32,128 nt of DNA, taken from the NCBI RefSeq assembly GCF_000447295.1, contig NZ_ALVX01000003.1, positions 1-32,128 on the forward strand, given 5' to 3'. Position 1 is the first letter of the stretch, and each line of letters starts with the position of its first letter. Positions 16,014 through 22,176 of this stretch are shown piece by piece. The position numbers were made by a program, and so were the translations under genes. The DNA is from Fischerella sp. PCC 9431. GTDB lineage: Bacteria > Cyanobacteriota > Cyanobacteriia > Cyanobacteriales > Nostocaceae. The notes beneath the pieces are model-generated. The model saw nothing but the letters and a program-made list of their open reading frames with translations. It did no database searches and was not told the DNA's origin.

Positions 16014-16333
16014 GTGGTAACTGTAGGCGTTTGTGTAGCATCCGTGCAAGAACTTACGCTAAGGCTATAAAGCAGACAGGACAAGCATTCTAGCAATCAT
16101 TAAACATTGCCTAGTTTATATTCTTTTAGGCAAAGTCAAATAACTTTTTAACGAAAGAATCAGGTTGTAGCTTCTACGGGAGGTGCTGCCTGGGTTCTGT
16201 TTTAGGCAAAGTTGGTCAAGTGCGTAAGTTTCTGTACGATTGCTACCAGAACCCCGAGTACCTAAAAGTGTATGTTTAAAAGTATTATCGCTCCGTCTCG
16301 AAACTGAAAAACATTGCCTAAAAGAAAGCAAAC
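16014..16333. repeat. Intergenic stretch with AGGCAA repeats
   Basis: No gene is seen. The motif TTTTAGGCAAAG occurs at 16124-16135 and 16200-16211. Its reverse form CATTGCCTA occurs at 16105-16113 and again at 16312-16320. The first pair makes a small hairpin. The outer copies bracket about 215 bp that includes a possible imperfect stem (CTTCTACGGGAGG area). The set may be debris of an older insertion adjoining the IS630 derivative. Confidence 0.4.
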
Positions 16334-16603
16334 TAGTAGTCCACCAAAGGAATTTTGCCTGGTGATAGCCAAAACTGATAAGCTGGCAAATAACCAGAAA
16401 ATCTCTGTTTTATCTCGCCAATGCTTGGAGCGACGAATTCCGGAAGTCGAAATATTAAAATCTGAAATTCAAAGTTGGGAGAAAATTCGTAATCAGGACA
16501 AAGCAAGTGTTAACTGGCGTTTTCAAACTACAGATGCACGGAAAAAATTTGAACGATTATATCCTCAGATTTGACCATGCAAAGTTGACTTGGTGGACTA
16601 CTA
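16334..16603. mobile_element. Internally deleted IS630-family element with TIRs and TA duplication
   Basis: Terminal inverted repeats: GTAGTCCACCAA at 16336-16347 and its complement at 16590-16601, each flanked by TA, the IS630/Tc1-type target duplication. Pairing continues imperfectly for about another 15 bp inward (10 of 15 matches), giving a terminal repeat of about 30 bp. Only about 270 bp separate the ends, and the interior is the C-terminal end of a transposase. It is therefore a MITE-like deletion derivative that a full element elsewhere might mobilise. The right end lies 2 bp from the stop codon of the next gene. Confidence 0.75.
16348..16574 (+). pseudogene. C-terminal fragment of an IS630-family transposase
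   Basis: The open frame encodes about 75 residues ending LSRQCLERRIPEVE, WEKIRN, WRFQTTDAR and FERLYP. These are the typical C-terminal tail of two-domain IS630 transposases. The catalytic DDE region is absent, having been deleted up to the left terminal repeat. The frame opens through the repeat from a TTG at 16314, which is not a credible start. Confidence 0.75.
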
Positions 16604-16605
16604 GG

Positions 16606-17217
16606 TTATTTCAATTCTTCTGGATTAACTTTTAAACCATAAATAGCAGTGAGTTGGTCAGCTAGGGACTCGGCGGTAGCAGACTTTTCACTTTTTAAAA
16701 TCCGAGACGCTAGGGCTTTAGCCTCTTCAAAACTTACTATAGGTGCCATGAGTGCAGTAGTTAACTCACGATTTGTAATTTCTAACTCTTGTTTTAACTC
16801 TTCAATTTCCTGATTTTGCTTCTGTAGCATTTGTTCAACAGAGGAGCGCATCTCCTTCAAAATCTCCTGTTGTTCTTCCCGTTCCTGCCGTGCAATTTCA
16901 GCATATTGTCTAGCAATTTCAGCATGTTCTCGTGTTTGCTCAGTAGCTTGTCTAGCAATTTCAGCATATTCTCGTGCTTGCTCAGTAGCTTGTCTTACTT
17001 GTTCGCTGTATTGCCGATATTTCTCCTCTGATTGCCTAGATTCTTCGGCAGATTGTCTAGATTCTTCGGCTATTTGTCTTAAGTCTTCGGCAGACTGCCT
17101 AGATTCTTCGGCTACTAGCCTGGATTCTTCGGCGGTCTGCTGTTGCTGCTGTGTATTAACAACGTTGAGCTTCAAAGTAGAATGCGAGTTCTGAGCATCA
17201 GGTGTATGAGAGGGCAT
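16606..17217 (-). CDS. Coiled-coil protein with seven-residue repeats
   Basis: The 203-aa protein has a central region (about 28-125) built from heptads such as AEESRQS and AEIARQ, coded by near-identical 21-bp units. It therefore forms a long, very polar coiled coil. The C-terminal 50 residues (SFEEAKALASRIL, ADQLTAIYGLKVNPEELK) form a separate small helical domain. ATG with AAGGAG 10 nt upstream. Short heptad repeats of this kind are prone to copy-number change. The IS630 derivative inserted 2 bp beyond its stop without damaging it. Function not recognised. Confidence 0.7.
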   Translation of the reverse strand: MPSHTPDAQNSHSTLKLNVVNTQQQQQTAEESRLVAEESRQSAEDLRQIAEESRQSAEESRQSEEKYRQYSEQVRQATEQAREYAEIARQATEQTREHAEIARQYAEIARQEREEQQEILKEMRSSVEQMLQKQNQEIEELKQELEITNRELTTALMAPIVSFEEAKALASRILKSEKSATAESLADQLTAIYGLKVNPEELK

Positions 17218-17245
17218 TTCTCAATCGCTCCTTAATGTCTTAGTC

Positions 17246-17389
17246 TTACTGTTTGAACGCTTCCCGCATCGTCCGCCGCGAACCTTCACCAAGACTGTTG
17301 ATATAAACTTCAGCCGGGTGCAACGTAATGGGCAACGGCTCTGTCAGTGCGAGTGATTCAGGGTTAAAATTGTCAGCGATCGCGTCCAC
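17246..17389 (-). pseudogene. N-terminal fragment of a phage-type integrase/tyrosine recombinase
   Basis: A 47-codon frame (GTG at 17389) contains LHPAEVYINSLGEGSRRTMR, typical of the core-binding start of cyanobacterial XerC/D-like integrases, then stops after REAFKQ. The catalytic domain is missing. It precedes the coiled-coil gene on the same strand. It is either a truncated relic or the beginning of an interrupted gene; coding as an independent peptide is unlikely. Confidence 0.6.
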
Positions 17390-17705
17390 GGGCTGTTAAA
17401 AGAGTACTTTAAACTAGATCCTCTAACAATTGTCCTACAACCACAACCCTTTCAGACACCCCAAATTGCGAGAACAACTCTTCTCTACATTCATTACCCC
17501 AAAGTTTATCTAATTATTTAGGGCTGGTATCTCGGCAAACATCCAAATACGTCTACTCGTGTTGCCGTGGCGAACTGGACGATCGCTACGCTCGATTAGG
17601 CAGTGGTAGGGACGGGCAATAAGATTACTCATAGGCGGCCAAGATTGTCGCACCCGCCCCTACCCCTACGCCTAATCGCGTCCAGTTCTTGAGTTAAAGT
17701 AAGCT
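17390..17705. other. Intergenic region with a large interrupted inverted repeat
   Basis: GAACTGGACG and CGATTAGGC (17572-17581 and 17593-17601) together match the complement of 17670-17688 exactly, except that the left arm contains 11 extra bases (ATCGCTACGCT). Imperfect pairing continues inward through GGTAGGGACGGG and its partner. The resulting cruciform or hairpin is about 117 bp long with a loop of about 37 bp. It lies just upstream of the parA operator. It could be a dispersed cyanobacterial palindrome or a single-strand origin; neither can be shown. Confidence 0.5.
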
Positions 17706-17770
17706 ATACTTACTGCATCAATACAGTAATGCAGTAAGTAATTAAGTAATGCAGTATGTCAGTAATTAAT
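17706..17770 (+). promoter_or_regulatory. ATGCAGTA repeats upstream of parA (operator/centromere candidate)
   Basis: GTAATGCAGTA occurs at 17726-17736 and again at 17746-17756, exactly 20 bp apart. An inverted TACTGCAT is at 17711-17718, and partial CAGTA copies are at 17724 and 17760. This is the usual place for the parA operator, and in type Ib systems the RHH partner binds such short repeats. The same motif recurs after the operon. Confidence 0.65.
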
Positions 17771-17787
17771 GATTTTTCTAACCAAGT

Positions 17788-18435
17788 ATGGGTGCAGTAA
17801 TAGCATTAGTCAACCAGAAAGGGGGTTGCAGCAAGTCCACAACTGCTGTTCACATTAGCTGTTGGCTATCCCGCAAAGGTCACAAAATCCAGCTTTTAGA
17901 TGCTGATGCCCAGCGCAGCAGTTCAATTTGGCTGACTTCGATGGAAGATAAACCAATTCCAACTACTGTGCTGCAATCACCGGATGAACTATTAGAGCAA
18001 ATTCCAGAGTTAGCCGAACAGTGCGATTATCTGATTGTGGACGGCCCTGCTGGTTTATCTGAAGCTAGTAGGGCGATATTATTTCGTGCTGATTTGGCAG
18101 TAGTCCCCTGTCAACCGACGGGCTTAGACCTACAATCGGCTTCTGATGCTGTTCGTCTAATTAAGCAGGCTCAATCTGTACGTGGCGGCGCACCCAAAGC
18201 AGCTATATTCATAAGCCGTGCTGTTAAGGGTACGAAACTACTAGATGAAGCTAGAGCACTTTTGAGCAAAACAAAAGAAGTGTCGGTGCTAAAAACAGTG
18301 ATTCACCAAAAGCAAGCGATCGCAGACACCTTTGGGCAAGCCGCAACAATTTGGGATTTATCGGGTCGTCCAGCAGCTGAATCTGCCAGGGAATATGAGC
18401 GGTTGTTCAAAGAAATTATGGGGATGCTGCCATGA
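17788..18435 (+). CDS. parA: ParA-type partition ATPase (type Ib, short form)
   Basis: The 215-aa Walker-type partition ATPase has a deviant Walker A KGGCSKST at residues 11-18, Walker A' LLDADAQRSSS (about 36-46) and Walker B LIVDGPAG (about 83-90). It has no N-terminal helix-turn-helix, as in ParF-like short ParAs, which cannot autoregulate through their own DNA binding. It works with the RHH protein coded immediately downstream (4-bp overlap ATGA). ParA forms ATP-dependent gradients on the nucleoid that position plasmids. Operator-like repeats lie just upstream. Confidence 0.9.
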   Translation: MGAVIALVNQKGGCSKSTTAVHISCWLSRKGHKIQLLDADAQRSSSIWLTSMEDKPIPTTVLQSPDELLEQIPELAEQCDYLIVDGPAGLSEASRAILFRADLAVVPCQPTGLDLQSASDAVRLIKQAQSVRGGAPKAAIFISRAVKGTKLLDEARALLSKTKEVSVLKTVIHQKQAIADTFGQAATIWDLSGRPAAESAREYERLFKEIMGMLP

Positions 18436-18797
18436 GTACCAAAAAGCGAAAGTCTCTTGATGATACCCTGGCGAGTGAATTCGTCTATGGCTCAAAGGAG
18501 CAACCCCACTCTAAGCAGCCAACAGCTAATAATGAGACTCAGCCAGAGCCAGAACAGGAAAGAGTGCCAGTGACAAAACCAGCTGAGGAACCCACATCCA
18601 CCCAAGAATCAACCAAGCCTAATATAATGTCTCAACTTTACTCAACTACTCCCAAGGAACCGACAGTAAGATTAACCGTGGATCTAACTGAGTCGATGCA
18701 CCGCAAGCTCTCCTTACTGGCGGCGAAGACGGGTAGGAAAAAGGCTTCTATTGTGAGGTTGCTACTGGATGAAGCACTGAAAGAAGTAGAAGAGTAA
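18432..18797 (+). CDS. ParG-like RHH centromere-binding protein
   Basis: The 121-aa protein has a disordered, Glu/Pro/Thr/Gln-rich N-terminal 70 residues and a C-terminal RHH domain: strand TVRLTVDLT (about 78-86), helix ESMHRKLSLLAAKTG, turn RKKA, helix SIVRLLLDEALKEVEE. This domain order matches ParG-type partners of short ParA proteins, in which the floppy N-terminus stimulates the ATPase and the RHH dimer binds the operator/centromere. It follows parA with ATGA coupling. The likely binding motif is ATGCAGTA, found on both sides of the pair. Confidence 0.8.
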   Translation: MSTKKRKSLDDTLASEFVYGSKEQPHSKQPTANNETQPEPEQERVPVTKPAEEPTSTQESTKPNIMSQLYSTTPKEPTVRLTVDLTESMHRKLSLLAAKTGRKKASIVRLLLDEALKEVEE

Positions 18798-18830
18798 TTA
18801 AGTAATGCAGTAATTAATGCAGTAAGTATA
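18797..18830. repeat. ATGCAGTAA repeats after the par operon
   Basis: Two copies of ATGCAGTAA lie at 18806-18814 and 18818-18826, 12 bp apart, starting only a few bases after the parG stop. They repeat the motif found upstream of parA. They may be a second half of the centromere, and may also let the partition protein act on the promoter of the helicase gene that starts at 18879. Confidence 0.65.
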
Positions 18831-18878
18831 ACGACCAAATATTCACAAGTTAGGTAATGCTAGGGTTCGTGACACATC

Positions 18879-20588
18879 ATGGAGAAAAACTATACATTCA
18901 AATTTAATCCTTCCACTGCCAGTGAAGCCCTCAAAGTCGCTAAATATGACCCACTCAACTTTTACGAGGCGCGTCTTGACCTGTTCAACCTCTCAGTAAT
19001 GGCAGATTATGATCAGCTAATTTGCCTACCCACTCTTACTGCTATTGATAAATACTGGTATCAGATTGAAACAGCCCGAAAAGTCCTCAGACAACTGGGT
19101 GGACGGGCATTACTAGCGGATGAAGTAGGATTGGGCAAAACCATTGAAGCTGGACTAATCATAGCCGAATACTTAGCCAGGGGTATGGTACAGTCCCTCC
19201 TAGTGTTAACTCCCGCATCTCTAGTTTCCCAGTGGCAATCAGAATTAAATGACAAATTTAATATCGCCACTATCACCACAGATAACCGTGACCCCCAACA
19301 ACCCATAGAATCTTTTTGGACAGATAATCCCCGCATTATCGCTTCATTAAACACGGCTAAGTCTGCTAAACACTATCCCCACGTCACCAGTCGCACTTGG
19401 GACTTGGTTGTTGTCGATGAAGCCCACCACCTGAAAAATCGCACTACCCTCAACTGGAAACTGGTCAATGCCCTCAATAAGCGGTTTATCCTCATGCTCA
19501 CTGCTACGCCAGTGCAGAACTCCCTGGTGGAACTGTTTAATCTGCTCACCCTCCTCAAACCGGGACTACTACAAACAGAAGCCGCCTTTAAAAAAGAATA
19601 TGTTGATTCCAAAAATGGACGAGTCCCGAAAAATCCAGAAAAGTTACGTTCTCTGATGCGGGAAGTCATGGTACGAAATACCCGCGCCCTAGTAGATGTC
19701 AAACTGCCCAAACGCTTCGCCACCACAATTACCGTTACCCCGGCGGCTGGCGAGGAGAAACTTTACCAGGACTTGAGCGAGTATCTGCGTCAAGAAGAGG
19801 AAAAGCTAGACAGACTCTCCCGTACCAATTTGCTGATGCGTGCTGGTTCATCCCCTGGTGCTTTGGCTGACTCCCTCAAGCAATTGACCAAACGCCTACC
19901 TGATGAAGAACTGAAGTCTTTAGCAAGACGAGCATCTCAAGTAAAGCAGGTCGAGAAAGCAAAAGCATTGGTAGAGATGCTCATCATATCTCGCCAGAAA
20001 ACCTTGGTCTTCACAACCCATAAAGCAACTAGCACTTATTTGGCCCAAACTCTGCAAGCAGCAAATATCCCCTTTGCAGAATTTACTGGCGGGATGTCCC
20101 TTAAACAGAAAGATGAGGCCATCGCCGCATTTCGGGATAATGTTTCTGTACTACTGGCATCCGAAACAGGCGGGGAAGGACGTAACATTCAGTTTGCCAA
20201 TGCGATTGTTAATTATGACCTGCCTTGGAATCCAATGAAGATAGAACAGCGCATTGGTCGTATTCACCGCATCGGACAAACCCAAGATGTTTTTATTTTT
20301 AACTTTTGTCTCAAGGGCAGTATCGAAGAATATATTCTGCGGATATTGCACGACAAAATTAATATGTTTGAATTGGTGGTCGGAGAGATTGAAACAATTT
20401 TGGGGAATGTGGATGATGAATTTGACTTTAGTGAAATTGTCATGGATATCTGGCTTAAACATCAGGCTAAACCCGAATTAGATACAGCCTTTGACCAATT
20501 GGCAGATAATTTGTTGAAAGCCAAAAACCAATATCAGCAAACTCAAGAACTGGATGAGCAGATTTTTGGTGAAGATTTTGAAGCTTGA
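18879..20588 (+). CDS. SNF2-family DEAD/DEAH-box helicase (RapA/DrmD-like core)
   Basis: The 569-aa Swi2/Snf2 ATPase has a Q-like N-terminus, motif I DEVGLGKT (81-88), motif II DEAH (180-183), motif III TAT (208-210) and motif V ASETGGEGRNIQ (427-438). Motif VI is QRIGRIHRIGQ (457-467). Such proteins translocate on double-stranded DNA and remodel protein-DNA complexes. At 569 aa it lacks the extra N- and C-terminal domains of RapA (about 970 aa), and the gene 19 bp downstream may supply the missing part. The pair lies next to the partition locus at the start of a defence-like region. Members of this family occur in antiphage systems such as DISARM (DrmD), but no other DISARM component is here. 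Confidence 0.85.
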   Translation: MEKNYTFKFNPSTASEALKVAKYDPLNFYEARLDLFNLSVMADYDQLICLPTLTAIDKYWYQIETARKVLRQLGGRALLADEVGLGKTIEAGLIIAEYLARGMVQSLLVLTPASLVSQWQSELNDKFNIATITTDNRDPQQPIESFWTDNPRIIASLNTAKSAKHYPHVTSRTWDLVVVDEAHHLKNRTTLNWKLVNALNKRFILMLTATPVQNSLVELFNLLTLLKPGLLQTEAAFKKEYVDSKNGRVPKNPEKLRSLMREVMVRNTRALVDVKLPKRFATTITVTPAAGEEKLYQDLSEYLRQEEEKLDRLSRTNLLMRAGSSPGALADSLKQLTKRLPDEELKSLARRASQVKQVEKAKALVEMLIISRQKTLVFTTHKATSTYLAQTLQAANIPFAEFTGGMSLKQKDEAIAAFRDNVSVLLASETGGEGRNIQFANAIVNYDLPWNPMKIEQRIGRIHRIGQTQDVFIFNFCLKGSIEEYILRILHDKINMFELVVGEIETILGNVDDEFDFSEIVMDIWLKHQAKPELDTAFDQLADNLLKAKNQYQQTQELDEQIFGEDFEA

Positions 20589-20607
20589 GAAATTGATTTA
20601 ATTAGAT

Positions 20608-21648
20608 ATGATTTCCGACCCGATTATTGCTACCTTAGAAAAAATTGTTTCTCTGCATGACGGAATAGCAGAACCTGCTAGTGAACACATTTTAAATGCA
20701 TTGTTAACTGAAAACATCGCATCCCTACTTTCCCTCCCCGAAGAAGTCACATTTACTACTATTGTTGATGTCCCTCAAAGTGTTTTCGTTACCTATCATT
20801 CAGAAGTATTAAATAAGTTATCAGACCTATTATCTACTAAAGGACTTATTAGTGCCTTAAGCGTGAAATTCGATGGTTATTTAAAAACTACAGGATTTGA
20901 AAAGAGCATCTCAGAGAGATTCGTAGTTCAAAATGGTCTAATTCGTTTTGTAGAAGCTAAACCAGAAATCACTCGTTACATCCTGTGTAATGTTGCTTAC
21001 ACAGCGAATGCAGATGAAAAAAGAATTGGTTTAGTTTCATTTATTATCAATGAGCTAACAGGAGTAACACCAGTAGAAATTGGTGATGCTTTGTTCTGGG
21101 AGTCAGACCGAATTGCAGTAGCTCATGAAGCCACGCCATTATCTATGCCTTTTGATGAGTTATTGAAGTTAATCGAACATCAAAGTGCAATATTGATTGG
21201 AAAATCTCTAGAGAATTGGCAGGCTAAATTAACCAGAGCTAGAGCTAGGGATGAAGACAGACTCAAGGCTTATTACAATACAATTAGCTCAGAAATTCGC
21301 AACAAGATTGAGTCAAAACATTTGGTAGGTGATGAAAAAGATAAGGAAGTAGCACGAATTGAAGCCACAGAAAGAGAATTATCAAGAAAATTGTTAGATA
21401 TCCAAGAGCGTTACGCAATGAGTGTGGAAGCTTGGTTGCACAGTGCCATGATTATTCATTTACCTACGGTACATATTCAATGTGAATTGCAAAGAAAGAA
21501 AGCAAAACGAACTGTTACAGCAGTTTGGAATCCGTTCACTAAAATTATTGAGCCGCTACGCTGTGAATTATCAGGAGAACCTGTTTACGATTTCTATTTA
21601 GATGATCAATCCGCCAAAATTATCTCACCGACAGTTTGGAGAAAGTAA
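20608..21648 (+). CDS. Hypothetical partner of the SNF2 helicase
   Basis: Not recognised. The 346-aa protein begins 19 bp after the helicase stop and is surely co-transcribed with it. The N-terminal third is mixed alpha/beta, the middle (about 180-290) is a charged helical, coiled-coil-like region (RARARDEDRLKAYY, ELSRKLLDIQERYAM), and the C-terminus holds a beta-rich patch with CELSGEPVYDFYLDD. A Cys at about 294 and the CELSG Cys could form part of a small metal site, but a full CxxC pair is not seen. Helicase plus partner total about 915 aa, near the length of one-piece RapA/DrmD proteins, which suggests a split form. This is inference. Confidence 0.65.
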   Translation: MISDPIIATLEKIVSLHDGIAEPASEHILNALLTENIASLLSLPEEVTFTTIVDVPQSVFVTYHSEVLNKLSDLLSTKGLISALSVKFDGYLKTTGFEKSISERFVVQNGLIRFVEAKPEITRYILCNVAYTANADEKRIGLVSFIINELTGVTPVEIGDALFWESDRIAVAHEATPLSMPFDELLKLIEHQSAILIGKSLENWQAKLTRARARDEDRLKAYYNTISSEIRNKIESKHLVGDEKDKEVARIEATERELSRKLLDIQERYAMSVEAWLHSAMIIHLPTVHIQCELQRKKAKRTVTAVWNPFTKIIEPLRCELSGEPVYDFYLDDQSAKIISPTVWRK

Positions 21649-21687
21649 TTGCTAAAACGAATTGAGAATAAAAGTAAGAATTAAGCA

Positions 21688-22095
21688 ATGACTCAAGACA
21701 AAGTACAAAAGTTAATTCAACAAGCCGAGAAACTGAACTACCTGGAGCAGCTGCATTTGCTAGAGCTATTACAAGAGGTGGTTCGGAAAAATAATCCGGT
21801 TGCACGCTTGGCGAAACTTCAAGCAAACCGCGAAGAAATTTTTAAGATTGCTGCTAAATATGGCGTTTTAAATATACGAGTGTTTGGCTTAGGGACGCAG
21901 CCAGAAACTGAAGGCTCAAATGAGATAGTTTTTATTGTTGATGTAGAGCCAAAACGAGGTATATTTGCTCAAGCTAATTTTTTATTAGATTTGCAAGAGT
22001 TACTTGGTTTTAAAGAAGTGTATCTTGCTGCTAATGAGAAAAGTATTAGAAAACCTTTCCGAAAGGAAATGTTAGAAACAGCAGTGCCGTTGTAG
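21688..22095 (+). CDS. Degenerate MNT-type nucleotidyltransferase-like protein
   Basis: The 135-aa protein has an N-terminal helical part (1-45) then a fold resembling minimal nucleotidyltransferases (antitoxin-like MntA). The region LNIRVFGLGTQPETEGSNEI matches the usual FGS-x-ARGE-x-SDxDLLV pattern in position. The key GS is changed to GL (67-68), and the SDID metal-binding aspartates are replaced (SNEIVF), so it is probably catalytically dead. The C-terminal RKEMLETAVPL resembles the end of that family. No HEPN toxin partner adjoins. Start codon ATG, weak ribosome-binding site. It may be a vestigial toxin-antitoxin gene or a repurposed binding protein. Confidence 0.55.
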   Translation: MTQDKVQKLIQQAEKLNYLEQLHLLELLQEVVRKNNPVARLAKLQANREEIFKIAAKYGVLNIRVFGLGTQPETEGSNEIVFIVDVEPKRGIFAQANFLLDLQELLGFKEVYLAANEKSIRKPFRKEMLETAVPL

Positions 22096-22176
22096 TGAAA
22101 TATGAGTGAGTAATAGGCATTAATCCATTGGTATAAGCGGTTCTGTGGTATCTACAGTGTTAACAACTTATATATT

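Noticed and set aside
18879-21648. DISARM or BREX locus
   Set aside because: Only a Snf2 helicase core is shared; no methyltransferase, PglZ, DrmA or DrmB homologue is in the window.
21688-22095. Working MNT/HEPN toxin-antitoxin pair
   Set aside because: Catalytic residues are missing and no HEPN partner gene is present.
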